A stretch of 14,021 bases of DNA from an uncultured Kiritimatiellota bacterium (GCA_934667425.1 CAKULV010000067.1:1-14021); one strand, 5' to 3'; positions 1-7,706 are shown, counted from the stretch's first letter. The notes: generated by a model from the sequence alone, not told the origin. Program-made: numbers and translations.

Positions 1-16
1 AGCGAAGCGAACCCGC

Positions 17-44
17 AGGGCCGCAAGGGGCCGAGTGCGGCCCT
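17..44. repeat. GC-rich hairpin downstream of the SGNH esterase gene
   Basis: A perfect 9-bp inverted repeat, AGGGCCGCA at 17-25 and TGCGGCCCT at 36-44, encloses a 10-base loop. No T-run follows on either strand, so it is not a canonical intrinsic terminator. It lies in the 159 bases after the last gene of the left operon, next to a second hairpin (57-76) and a heptamer array. It could be a REP-like element or a 3' mRNA stabiliser. Confidence 0.5.
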
Positions 45-56
45 CCCGTACATTCA

Positions 57-76
57 CGACGGCGAGGGCGCCGTCG
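57..76. repeat. REP-like hairpin with AGGG loop
   Basis: Perfect 8-bp inverted repeat: CGACGGCG (57-64) and CGCCGTCG (69-76) around the loop AGGG. It resembles three hairpins in the other long intergenic region (7506-7525, 7543-7563, 7584-7603). Those have different arms but, read on one strand, also have short purine-rich loops. No T-run follows. A dispersed intergenic repeat family is my interpretation; only a genome-wide search could confirm it. Confidence 0.5.
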
Positions 77-103
77 CTACGACACCAGTGCCTGGGGACA
101 AAG

Positions 104-187
104 CTACCAACTGCCATCTACCAACTACCATCCACCAACTATCATCTACCAACTGCCATCTACCATCTACCAACTACCAACTGCAAC
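104..187. repeat. Heptanucleotide tandem repeat, 12 units (CTRCCAW)
   Basis: Twelve consecutive 7-base units fill 104-187, all close to CTACCAA or CTACCAT (for example CTACCAA, CTGCCAT, CTACCAT, CCACCAA), with the last unit decayed to CTGCAAC. The array overlaps the 3' end of the SGNH esterase gene. The last residues of that protein and its TAG stop at 160-162 are encoded by repeat units, so gain or loss of a unit would alter the C-terminus. It resembles the short tandemly repeated heptamers known from some bacterial genomes. A second heptamer array occurs at 7452-7479. Confidence 0.9.
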
Positions 188-1242
188 AGGGCGGCAAGGC
201 GAGGGCCGATGGCATCGGCAAGGCGCATCATGCCAACGGAATCGGGATGCGTACCATCGACCGTTCCGTTGCCCTCCATGTCGTACAGGTCAGAGCCATC
301 CACGAGCGCGAAGCCCTTCGCGAACGCCGGTTCCGCACGGAGACGCGCGAACAGTTTCTCTGCCGCCGCCCCCTTCTCCGTCTGCCTCCCGTGGTAGGCG
401 AAGTGATAGTCGTTCATCAGCAGGATCGGCACATCGGGACGCAACTTGCGCAGACGGCGCACAAACGACTCGTACCGTCCCTTGCTGACGGTGTTGATGC
501 CGATGTTCCACATCGTGTCGATTACGTAGGCCGCCGCATCTATCTTCGCCAACGTCTCGGCCATTTCGTCCTCCATGCAGCCCGATCCCGAAAAGCCCAT
601 GTTGACGACGGGTACGTTAAGACGACGCTGGAGGATGGCAGTGTATGCCATGCCGGGACGAGATGCGCAACCGCCCTGCGTGATGGATGTACCGTAGAAG
701 ACCACTGGCTTGCCCTGCTCGCCGCACGCCTCTGCCCGTGCGCCGGACAGAGTCCCCACGCGCACATCCACGGCCCCGTTGTAAAGCGGCAAATAGACAA
801 GTGCCTCGTCGTTGGGCTGCCATGCCACCACAAGCTCGTTAGTCTTCCCAGGCATACCGCCTTTAGCGCCGACGAAATGCCAGCCGTCCGCCGTGCGGCG
901 GTAGACGTCCATGCCGCCGTTCCCGAACCGGTTCATGTTGCCGCCTTCGTACGTCTTCATCAGCCGCCACCGGATCGCCAGGCGGCGCGAGTCCGTCCGA
1001 AAGCGCAGACAAAGCCCCGCGGAGTCGAGTCCGTGCCAGCGCACGCCCTCCGTCAGCCGGTTCGTGTCGGCGGGATCCAGCCGTCCGTAGGGGTGCGTCG
1101 TGTGCGCAAAGCCGCGCCCGCACAGGAACGCGCCGGCATCGTGCCACGTCAATTCATCTTTCGGCCCCGCGGCATCCGCCTGCGCCAGGGTCACGCCAAG
1201 CGCGGCCACCGCCGTGGCCAGAACCAACTCTCGCATCTTCAT
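160..1242 (-). CDS. Secreted SGNH/GDSL-family esterase (GxDLY-type)
   Basis: Predicted secreted SGNH hydrolase, a serine esterase likely to remove acyl (for example acetyl) groups from a polysaccharide. An N-terminal signal peptide ends near AQADA. A beta-rich domain follows with a GMDVY segment like the GxDLY/SGNH N-terminal domain, then the catalytic domain. Block I is GTSITQG (Ser about 186), block II is around MGFSGSG, block III is TMWN (Asn about 246, in place of GxND), and block V is DGTHPD (Asp about 329, His about 332). The start at 1242 is chosen for its purine-rich ribosome site (AAGGAAGGG at 1251-1259); ATG 1236 is an alternative. It is the third gene of the left operon, 15 bases after the putative glycosidase. 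Its C-terminus runs into the heptamer array. The family is clear; the substrate is not visible. Confidence 0.88.
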   Translation of the reverse strand: MKMRELVLATAVAALGVTLAQADAAGPKDELTWHDAGAFLCGRGFAHTTHPYGRLDPADTNRLTEGVRWHGLDSAGLCLRFRTDSRRLAIRWRLMKTYEGGNMNRFGNGGMDVYRRTADGWHFVGAKGGMPGKTNELVVAWQPNDEALVYLPLYNGAVDVRVGTLSGARAEACGEQGKPVVFYGTSITQGGCASRPGMAYTAILQRRLNVPVVNMGFSGSGCMEDEMAETLAKIDAAAYVIDTMWNIGINTVSKGRYESFVRRLRKLRPDVPILLMNDYHFAYHGRQTEKGAAAEKLFARLRAEPAFAKGFALVDGSDLYDMEGNGTVDGTHPDSVGMMRLADAIGPRLAALLQLVVGRW

Positions 1243-1257
1243 CTCGGCATCCCTTCC

Positions 1258-4200
1258 TTACAGCAATTCCAGCAACCGCTCGAGCGCAGCGTCCATCGCC
1301 GCCATGCTCCCATCGTCCGCCGCCGCCTTCACGATGGACTCGATCCCGGCGAGCTTCGCGGGATCGCCCTTCCACTTCAGCCGCAGGTAGTTGACGAGAC
1401 GTCCCTCCTCTGCCGCCATGTCCGCCGCAAGCTGGCGACGCGACAGCATCAGCTCGTCCGCGTCCCAGTCGATGTAGCATGTGCCGTACGGATGCTGCGG
1501 ACGCGCATCAAGCGCGGCGCTCTCGTCAAGATGCCAGTACGACATCGTGTCGCGGAATCCGTCGCGCAAGTGTTTCCACACGGCACTGCGGTAGGTTTCG
1601 GCGGGCGTGTACTTGACTGATATGTGATAGCCCCACACATTCTTAACGCCAAGCGACTTCACAAGCGAGACGACCTTCGGCGAGACCGCCGGACGATACA
1701 GAACGAGAATGTCAAAAAGGCTCGCGCCTTCCTTCATGGCACGGTGGAATGCGTCACTGTCGCCGCTGACGAAAGTCGGCAAGGGATCCCACAGCAGAAT
1801 GTTCGCGGGATTTTCAGCGCGGATGACCCTTCCGGCGTGCATTTCGCGCGAAGCGGACGACTTGAACGTCGGATCGTCTGGATCTCCACTGGCCTCATCC
1901 ACCGGGAACCATATGATCCTGTCACGTCCAATGCCGTAGCGGACCCTGAGGTGTTCCGCAAGAAAGCGCACAAAAGCCCGAAGTCCCTCATCATATCGCG
2001 GCGTTCCGAATGGCACACGCTCATCATTGGCATCGCGAAGCCCACGCCACAGTCTGGTTTCGCGTTCCACGCCAATATATGGCTCGATCTTCAGCCGCTT
2101 CGGATCGATTCCACCCGCAAGCCATGCATCTATGTAGCGATCAACCGCAGCGTAGCTCGGCCGTTGCCAAACGCCGTTCGTGTCGCAAACCGGATACATG
2201 TCGTCAAAGCGGGAGAGGCGCACAATGTTGTACCCGCGTTCAATGAGCTTGCGAACGCAGTTCGTCGCTGGCCGCACCACCGGACAACCGGCGCCAAACG
2301 ATGTCGCAAGATGCGTTGACGCGAGCCTGTCGAGCGGCACGGTGTCAAGATCGTCGTCCGTCACCGTCACCTCCACGGCGATGCGCGAATCCGGGAAGCC
2401 CGCCGTCGCGCTCCGCAGGTACATGAGCGCATAGTGGCGCCCGGGCGCGACGCCGTGCGTATCAAGTTCGGCGAATATCGGCAACGCCTTCCCTGGCGCG
2501 ACCTCGACTGTCGACCTTAGCGGCAGTTCGGCAAGCGGATCGTACATCGCCCGCCCGTCCCTGTCGCTCACCGTTATCGAGCGGCGCAGCGTGAAGCGCC
2601 GCGCCACGCCGTCCTTCGGCGGCGGCAGGCGGCTACCCGTGCGGTAGAAGCCGTCGAGGCGGTCAAAGAACTTCAGGTTTCCGACGAACGGCTCCGACTG
2701 GAGGTTGGCGATGGCGAACGCAACGACGCGGCGCGTGTTGCGCGGTGCGCGGATGCGGATGATCTCCAGCGGACGCGAATCGAGATCCGGCTCAGGCACA
2801 TTGCCCCAAGCGTCCTTCGGCCTATAGACAAGCAGGGGCCGCCCCCTCTGCGCGATCACAAGAAGCGTACGGTCAAGGGCATTGAACATCCGCTCAAGCG
2901 ACGCGAACGCCGCCGGGTCGTCCGCATGCGCGGCGACCGCCTCCTCGACCGTCTGACAGGCCGTATCCACCGCCGCTTGTGCCGCCGCATCATCGCCAGC
3001 GACGGACGCGCCGCGTTCGCGCGCATCCGCAAGCCGTCGGATGAAATAGGGCTTCGCCCCGCCGAAGACCACCGTGCCGAACGTCCACTTCGAATCGTTG
3101 AACATTCCACCGTTCGTTGCCCATGACGAATGGCCGCCGCACGTACGCCCGTTGCGTATGAAATTTATGCCGAACGTATCACCCGGCTTGGGCGGAACGC
3201 CGCCAAAGACCTCATCCAACGGAACGTTGATCGACACGCTGAAGCCCCGTTCCGAATGTGCGACCGACATCTTCGCGCGAGACATTCCCTCGCGCCCTTC
3301 TGCCGCAGTTCCGCCTGTGGCGTTTACGCAATAGCAGAGACGGAGAGGTTCGTCGGATTTCGGACGGATCAGGACCAGCACATTGTCGCCGCTCCACACG
3401 TCTGACGAGCGCTGCGGCTCCATGCCTGCCGGAACGGGGCAATCCACCGTGACGCGCACCATTCCGCCCGAAACGGACACCGTGGCGGATGCCGCCGCAT
3501 CGACGAACTTCGCGGCGGCCGGGTTCATCTGCCCGAACACCTGCGCATCCATCGCGTCCGCGACCCTGAACGGGGCGGTCCTCGCGGCGCCGCCCTCGCC
3601 GAGCACAAGCACCTCCGCCCCGTCGGACGGCGGCACGGCGCGATATTCCGGCATCGCGACGCGGGAATAGTCGCCTACGGACGCGGCGGCAGCCGGTGCG
3701 TCCAACGCGCAATCGTAGATCGCGATGTCGTCCATCACGCCGCCCAGCACGGCTCCGCTCCCTGACATGCCGAAGCGCAACACCGGGTAACCGTTCTTCG
3801 AGTCGCCCGTTCCCAATGAACGGAGCGACGGCGCTCCTGAAGCCTCCGTGACAAGCCGTCCGTCGAGCCACATCCGCAGAAACCCATCCGCAGAAACCGA
3901 AAGGCGCAAAGCATGGAGCTTGCCATCCGCGACATTCTGCGGCTCGGAGACCGCCGAGAAGAGTCCGCTGCGCACCGCTATGCGGTTCCACTCCATCGTG
4001 ACGGCTACGGAGTTCGTCGCCGAGGTTTCGTACCGAAAGACGGGACGCGTCTTCGTGTCGCCATTCGGCACATCGACGCGCAGCGAGCAGTCAAATGTCC
4101 ATGCGGCAAAGGGAAGCGGCAGCCGCGTCACCTCTCCGCCGGAGGCCACATCGGCGCGAAGGGCGTCCGATCCGCGCACCCCCTGCCCGACCGCGATCCG

Positions 4201-4413
4201 TCCGCGCATTTCGCGCAACGGCTTCGCAGCTCCAACATCTTGAGCCTGGCGGCTGTCCCAGCCAAGCCTGTCGAAGTTCCAGAGATGGGCCGGACGGGCA
4301 TCCGCCATGGCGGCATCCACTGCGGCGGCGCAGAATGCCGCCGCCAGCGTCCTTGCGAAGATGCGGGAGGGCCGCGCCTCGTCGCGTCCAAGCCTTGCGA
4401 TCGACTCTCTCAT
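1258..4413 (-). CDS. Secreted multidomain putative glycosidase (LamG, CBM9-like, TIM-barrel-like)
   Basis: A large secreted protein of 1051 aa. A long basic n-region and hydrophobic stretch (about residues 18-38) form a signal peptide. Residues 43-245 look like a LamG/concanavalin domain, starting LWNFD and ending near DDIAIYDCALD. Residues 262-460 look like a CBM9/DOMON-type carbohydrate-binding domain (GDNVLVLIRP, FGINFIRNGR, DSKWTFGTVVFGG). A beta-sandwich linker follows. The C-terminal third (about 690-1000) reads like a DUF4091/GH123-type TIM barrel, with the acidic pair Asp839-Glu840 in WFPVDEASGD as the plausible catalytic residues. The ATG at 4413 overlaps the stop of the upstream gene (ATGA), so translation is probably coupled; this is why I rejected the longer start at 4455. 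The glycosidase role is inferred from domain architecture and from the esterase neighbour. Confidence 0.8.
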   Translation of the reverse strand: MRESIARLGRDEARPSRIFARTLAAAFCAAAVDAAMADARPAHLWNFDRLGWDSRQAQDVGAAKPLREMRGRIAVGQGVRGSDALRADVASGGEVTRLPLPFAAWTFDCSLRVDVPNGDTKTRPVFRYETSATNSVAVTMEWNRIAVRSGLFSAVSEPQNVADGKLHALRLSVSADGFLRMWLDGRLVTEASGAPSLRSLGTGDSKNGYPVLRFGMSGSGAVLGGVMDDIAIYDCALDAPAAAASVGDYSRVAMPEYRAVPPSDGAEVLVLGEGGAARTAPFRVADAMDAQVFGQMNPAAAKFVDAAASATVSVSGGMVRVTVDCPVPAGMEPQRSSDVWSGDNVLVLIRPKSDEPLRLCYCVNATGGTAAEGREGMSRAKMSVAHSERGFSVSINVPLDEVFGGVPPKPGDTFGINFIRNGRTCGGHSSWATNGGMFNDSKWTFGTVVFGGAKPYFIRRLADARERGASVAGDDAAAQAAVDTACQTVEEAVAAHADDPAAFASLERMFNALDRTLLVIAQRGRPLLVYRPKDAWGNVPEPDLDSRPLEIIRIRAPRNTRRVVAFAIANLQSEPFVGNLKFFDRLDGFYRTGSRLPPPKDGVARRFTLRRSITVSDRDGRAMYDPLAELPLRSTVEVAPGKALPIFAELDTHGVAPGRHYALMYLRSATAGFPDSRIAVEVTVTDDDLDTVPLDRLASTHLATSFGAGCPVVRPATNCVRKLIERGYNIVRLSRFDDMYPVCDTNGVWQRPSYAAVDRYIDAWLAGGIDPKRLKIEPYIGVERETRLWRGLRDANDERVPFGTPRYDEGLRAFVRFLAEHLRVRYGIGRDRIIWFPVDEASGDPDDPTFKSSASREMHAGRVIRAENPANILLWDPLPTFVSGDSDAFHRAMKEGASLFDILVLYRPAVSPKVVSLVKSLGVKNVWGYHISVKYTPAETYRSAVWKHLRDGFRDTMSYWHLDESAALDARPQHPYGTCYIDWDADELMLSRRQLAADMAAEEGRLVNYLRLKWKGDPAKLAGIESIVKAAADDGSMAAMDAALERLLELL

Positions 4414-6149
4414 CTGAACACGATCCTCGTACCGAAGTTTCCGAGCGTGAGCCACCCGTCATAAATCCCTATTGCAGGATTGGCGGAGCCCACTGCGCCG
4501 CGCAATTCGCCATTGACGTACAGGGACCACGACTTGAAATCCTTGCCGTTTGAATGTTTCCTGACCTTGAACGGCAGACGCACGGGAGTCCTGTCCAGAC
4601 CGCCCTCGTAGTTCATAAGGCTGAGCGAGCCGCCGGCAACCGGCGCAAACGTGTCGATTTCGGCATTGGCGGCAGCGTCCATATTCAGCCGCTGCACCGC
4701 GATCCTGCGTCCCCTTGCGCTCTCGGTCGTGGCGCAGGACGTTCCCGCTCCAAGCGTCAGCTCGCGGATGCAGGCGGCGGGGTTTCCTTCGTCCTTGCCG
4801 TCGATCGCAATGCTCCCCGCACTCACCGCCACAGCGGCGACATCGACAAGGTTCGTGCCGAGCGTAAGGCAGCCCGTCCCAGACTTGCGGACGACGATGT
4901 TCGTGCCGAGCGACTCTATCCTTGCATCGGATTCGCCACCTATGAGTACCGTCGAGATGACGTTGCCGCCATTAGCAATGCTTTCCACGGCAGCGTTGAC
5001 GATTGAACCCTGACAGACTACCGTCACGTTTGTGATGTCGGCGGCCTGCAAATCCAACACGGCATTGGGGCCAATCTCCAGCGTAGAGCCTTCGGGGAAG
5101 AAGTCCGAACGCGGTTTCCCCGGTTTCACGGTCTTTTTGTTCCCCGATTCGTCCTTGTATTCGTAGGAGAACGCGCACAGCTGCACCCAAATCCTCCCCT
5201 CTATCGAGATTCGCCCCGGGAACTTCATGTCAATCCAATCTTTGGTCGGCCCTGAATCTTCGTTGACAAGCCTCGCAGTGCTGCCGTCAGGGTGGCGGCC
5301 ATACGTGCCTCGAATCACGAACCCGCCATCGCCGTCAAGCGTGAACTTGCCGCCGCCGCTCGAAAGGTGGAAGACGGCGTTTGCGTACGAATCGCGCTGG
5401 ATCACGATGTCGTTCCGGTTCGTTCCCGTCAGATAGAACCTTGCCCCCGCTATCGTCGATTCGTACCAGCCGATGTTTGAAAACAGCGTCGCCGTGCATG
5501 AGGTGTTCCACTGTCCCTGACGCAGATACCCTCCGTTGAAAAGTATTCGGCAGTCAGGGCGACTGCGATGCTGGAAGGAAGAGTAGTCAAGATAGGCATC
5601 CTTGTCCAGCAAAACGGTGATCCCCTCAAACCGTCCATAGCTACCATAACTAAGAACCTTGTCCCAATCGCCAAACGCAATCCTCGAATCCATCGTGGGG
5701 CCGACCATGCTCGCGCCGTCCATCAGGTGGATGAAAACCCTTGCGGTTTCGGGGAAGGGATTCTCCTCGGTGAAGAACGCATCGCCATCTTTCGTCGTAA
5801 GCTGAACGGAAACGCGCTTCGTCGTCTTAAAAAGCGCGTTCGTGCCGAGCGTCAGCCGCCCCGCGCCGCCGTCACAGCCTATGACGCACCTCCCCCCATC
5901 GACAGGCATCGAGAGCGTGGCGTCGTTCTGGAGCGTCACAGAGACGTTCTCCACCACGCCCGAGGCCATGCAGAACGATGTGCAGGAGATTTCCGCGCCT
6001 TCGGCAATCGTCAGGCTGCCGTTGCAGAATATCCGGTCGAACGCCTGTACGCCCGAAAGCGTCTCGGACTCGCCAACGCCAATCGTGAAATCCGCAGCCG
6101 TCGCGGACACCGCCGCCGACAGGATCAGGCACAACATCACTTGTCTCAT
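4410..6149 (-). CDS. Secreted beta-helix / autotransporter-passenger-like protein
   Basis: 579 aa, first gene of the left operon. The signal peptide (MRQVMLCLILSAAVSATA) is followed almost entirely by short beta-strand repeats. Recurrent phrases such as LTLGTN, SLTIAEGA, TLEIGPNAVLDL and SLSLMNYEGG are typical of autotransporter-associated beta-strand and passenger-like proteins of PVC bacteria. The C-terminus (WLTLGNFGTRIVFR) ends in an aromatic-basic tail, but there is no recognisable 12-strand outer-membrane barrel, so how it is exported or anchored is unclear. The start at 6149 follows a GGA-containing ribosome site 8 bases upstream and a run of ten A. Its stop overlaps the glycosidase start. 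Probable role: cell-surface or secreted adhesin or glycan-associated scaffold; this is inference. Confidence 0.75.
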   Translation of the reverse strand: MRQVMLCLILSAAVSATAADFTIGVGESETLSGVQAFDRIFCNGSLTIAEGAEISCTSFCMASGVVENVSVTLQNDATLSMPVDGGRCVIGCDGGAGRLTLGTNALFKTTKRVSVQLTTKDGDAFFTEENPFPETARVFIHLMDGASMVGPTMDSRIAFGDWDKVLSYGSYGRFEGITVLLDKDAYLDYSSFQHRSRPDCRILFNGGYLRQGQWNTSCTATLFSNIGWYESTIAGARFYLTGTNRNDIVIQRDSYANAVFHLSSGGGKFTLDGDGGFVIRGTYGRHPDGSTARLVNEDSGPTKDWIDMKFPGRISIEGRIWVQLCAFSYEYKDESGNKKTVKPGKPRSDFFPEGSTLEIGPNAVLDLQAADITNVTVVCQGSIVNAAVESIANGGNVISTVLIGGESDARIESLGTNIVVRKSGTGCLTLGTNLVDVAAVAVSAGSIAIDGKDEGNPAACIRELTLGAGTSCATTESARGRRIAVQRLNMDAAANAEIDTFAPVAGGSLSLMNYEGGLDRTPVRLPFKVRKHSNGKDFKSWSLYVNGELRGAVGSANPAIGIYDGWLTLGNFGTRIVFR

Positions 6150-6160
6150 CTTAAAGTTCC

Positions 6161-6170
6161 TTTTTTTTTT
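6161..6170 (-). repeat. A10 homopolymer in the leader of the beta-helix operon
   Basis: Ten consecutive A on the minus strand lie directly before the GGA ribosome-binding element of the gene starting at 6149. Being in the leader and not in the coding sequence, slippage would alter spacing or transcript start, not reading frame. Such tracts can be slippage-prone or may act as an unstructured ribosome stand-by site. Confidence 0.5.
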
Positions 6171-6185
6171 GTAAAAACAGCAAAT

Positions 6186-6191
6186 ATTGTA
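6186..6191 (-). promoter_or_regulatory. Putative -10 box (TACAAT) for the beta-helix/glycosidase/esterase operon
   Basis: Read on the minus strand, TACAAT sits 37 bases before the ATG at 6149, which would give a short leader containing the A10 tract. It lies almost wholly within the palindrome TTGTACAA (6187-6194). No good -35 hexamer is seen at 16-18 bases upstream, which fits a promoter needing an activator such as the divergent XylR-like protein. Assignment is by eye. Confidence 0.35.
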
Positions 6192-6211
6192 CAACAATTG
6201 CCGCCATTGCG

Positions 6212-6240
6212 CTTGTCATTTTCGACAAGACAATTTTGTC
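6212..6240. promoter_or_regulatory. Nested palindromes between divergent genes: candidate operator
   Basis: Two adjoining inverted repeats share one half-site: CTTGTC-ATTTTC-GACAAG (6212-6229) and GACAA-TT-TTGTC (6229-6240). They lie between the two predicted -10 boxes, just upstream of the one for the secreted operon, where an AraC-family activator would bind. The neighbouring XylR-like regulator is the obvious candidate binder; that pairing is inference from position and symmetry. Confidence 0.45.
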
Positions 6241-6258
6241 AAAACCAATAACGCCATC

Positions 6259-6288
6259 TTGCGGTAAAGATTGGCATTTTGATACAAT
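6259..6288 (+). promoter_or_regulatory. Putative sigma70-like promoter of the XylR-like regulator
   Basis: TTGCGG (6259-6264) and TACAAT (6283-6288) are separated by 18 bases. The -10 box ends only 7 bases before the ATG at 6296, and no Shine-Dalgarno sequence lies between, so the mRNA would be leaderless or nearly so. Confidence 0.4.
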
Positions 6289-6295
6289 CCGCGCA

Positions 6296-7447
6296 ATGAA
6301 GACCATCGTCATATCGCTCTCGTCCAAGACAATCGCCATGCGGGAATGCATGATAGGCATTCTCGAATACGCGAATACCCAGCGCGACTGGGAACTGACG
6401 ATCCTGCCGGACACGAGAGGCGAAACGGCGCAGGGCCTCACGCCTCGCTTCGTACGTGAAGCCATGCGAAACGGGGTTGCCGGGTTTATCTCGGGGCACA
6501 CCATCCGAAGCGCGGGATTCGATGCGCTCGTTTCCAGCGGATTGCCCGTCGTACTGAACAACGCCCCTTCCGGCTGGAACCGTCCAAAGAACGCCCCCAT
6601 TACGCTGATCCATAATGACGACATAACCATAGGCAGGACGGGCTCCCGCCATTTCCTCTCCATCGGCAACTTCCGTTCCTATGGGTTCGTGCGGGAAGAG
6701 GAAAACAACTATTGGGGCACGTACCGCTGCCGCGGATTCGATCTTGAGCTGTCAAGGCATGGCATTCGCCCGCATGTGTTCGATCCGGCCCAGACATCGC
6801 TTGCGGACTGGCTGCTCGGCCTGCCGAAGCCGGCGGCGGTGATGCTCTCCACGGATCTGCTTGCCGCCGACATCTTCAGTACCTGCCGCAAACTGCACAT
6901 CGCCATTCCCGAACAGATCTCCGTATTGAGCGTAGACAACGACGAACTCCTGTGCAAATCATGCAATCCCACGCTATCGAGCATACAGCCCGGCCACATG
7001 GAGATGGGACGCCGCGCCGCAAAGGAGCTGCATCGGCTGATGGACGGGAAAAAGCCAAACCATGACATCTTCATCCCGCCATGCGGCATCGTCGATCGGA
7101 TGTCCACCCGGTCGATACCGCCAGCCGGACACCTAATCGAGAATGGCCTTGCCTATATCCGCGAGCATTTCCGCGACGGCATATCCGTATCGGATGTCGC
7201 GAAGCACCTGAAAATATCGCCATCCCTGCTGCGGATGCGTTTCCGCGCATGCCATGGGCAATCAGTGCAGGATGTTCTGCTGGATATGCGTCTGCAAGCC
7301 GCAAAGGAACTATTGAAAGACCCCACTCTGAACATTTCAGATGTAGCCGAGAGGACTGGGTTCGCGTCCCTTGGACGCCTGTCCCACTTCTTCTATGAGC
7401 GTCTGGGGCTGTCGCCGTCCAAGTGGCGCAAGGCAAACATGGAGTAG
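6296..7447 (+). CDS. XylR-like AraC-family transcriptional activator (LacI/PBP-type sensor + AraC HTH)
   Basis: 383 aa, close to the usual length of XylR-type regulators (about 390 aa). Residues 1-265 form a LacI/periplasmic-binding-protein-like sugar-sensing domain (KTIVISLSSKT start, a GFVREEE strand, the ISVLSVDNDELLC strand, LSSIQPGHMEMGRRAA). Residues 280-383 are the AraC double helix-turn-helix, with ISVSDVAKHLKISPSLLRM and a second motif in LNISDVAERTGFASLGRLSHFF, ending LGLSPSKWRK. It is divergent from the secreted operon with palindromes between, so it probably senses a mono- or oligosaccharide released by that operon and activates it. I chose ATG 6296 (MKTIVISL) over the in-frame ATG at 6236 because homology begins there and a -10 box lies just upstream. 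Ligand unknown. Confidence 0.9.
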   Translation: MKTIVISLSSKTIAMRECMIGILEYANTQRDWELTILPDTRGETAQGLTPRFVREAMRNGVAGFISGHTIRSAGFDALVSSGLPVVLNNAPSGWNRPKNAPITLIHNDDITIGRTGSRHFLSIGNFRSYGFVREEENNYWGTYRCRGFDLELSRHGIRPHVFDPAQTSLADWLLGLPKPAAVMLSTDLLAADIFSTCRKLHIAIPEQISVLSVDNDELLCKSCNPTLSSIQPGHMEMGRRAAKELHRLMDGKKPNHDIFIPPCGIVDRMSTRSIPPAGHLIENGLAYIREHFRDGISVSDVAKHLKISPSLLRMRFRACHGQSVQDVLLDMRLQAAKELLKDPTLNISDVAERTGFASLGRLSHFFYERLGLSPSKWRKANME

Positions 7448-7451
7448 CATG

Positions 7452-7479
7452 GATTTACGATTTTCGATTTGCGATTGCA
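7452..7479. repeat. Heptanucleotide array GATTTNC, 4 units
   Basis: GATTTAC, GATTTTC and GATTTGC stand in a row, followed by the decayed unit GATTGCA. The array begins 4 bases after the stop codon of the XylR-like gene. It has the same 7-base period as the array at 104-187 and the same position at a gene's 3' end, but a different unit sequence. Confidence 0.75.
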
Positions 7480-7505
7480 TTTAGGTATTGATTCATTTGC
7501 GGGAG

Positions 7506-7525
7506 GGCGGTTGTTCTCAACCGCC
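7506..7525. repeat. REP-like hairpin (8-bp stem, 4-base loop)
   Basis: GGCGGTTG (7506-7513) and CAACCGCC (7518-7525) flank TTCT, which reads AGAA on the minus strand. It is 58 bases after the XylR-like stop codon. There is no T-run, so termination here is uncertain. Confidence 0.5.
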
Positions 7526-7542
7526 GCGCATTGCAACGGGAG

Positions 7543-7563
7543 GGTCGAACTCCCCGCTCGACC
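7543..7563. repeat. REP-like hairpin (6-bp stem)
   Basis: GGTCGA (7543-7548) and TCGACC (7558-7563) enclose a 9-base loop reading GCGGGGAGT on the minus strand. Second of three hairpins in this intergenic region. Confidence 0.4.
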
Positions 7564-7583
7564 GAAAACGGCGTAGGGGCAAC

Positions 7584-7603
7584 GGACGCGCAGGAACGCG
7601 TCC
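7584..7603. repeat. REP-like hairpin (7-bp stem, CAGGAA loop)
   Basis: GGACGCG (7584-7590) and CGCGTCC (7597-7603) enclose CAGGAA. Third hairpin of the series, again with a purine-rich loop. Confidence 0.5.
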
Positions 7604-7646
7604 CTCTTTCCATTGCAAAAGCGCGCAAAACACGGGAAGATCCGCG

Positions 7647-7682
7647 CCAAAGGCAGGCGGCCAAAGGCAGGCGGCCAAAGGC
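7647..7682. repeat. 14-bp tandem repeat, about 2.6 copies
   Basis: CCAAAGGCAGGCGG occurs at 7647-7660 and 7661-7674, followed by a partial copy CCAAAGGC at 7675-7682. The copies are identical, which suggests a recent duplication. Noncoding. Confidence 0.8.
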
Positions 7683-7706
7683 GAAACCGTGTCGCCAGAC
7701 CCCAGG

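Noticed and set aside
104..187. CRISPR array
   Set aside because: The repeat unit is 7 bases with no spacers; it is a tandem heptamer array.
88..1620. 510-aa plus-strand open frame
   Set aside because: It is antisense to the SGNH esterase and the glycosidase, His/Arg-rich, with no ribosome site or domain; a shadow of GC-rich coding DNA.
6236..6295. Upstream ATG for the XylR-like regulator
   Set aside because: The extra 20 residues do not resemble the family N-terminus and would be encoded by the promoter region; the family-like start MKTIVISL is at 6296.
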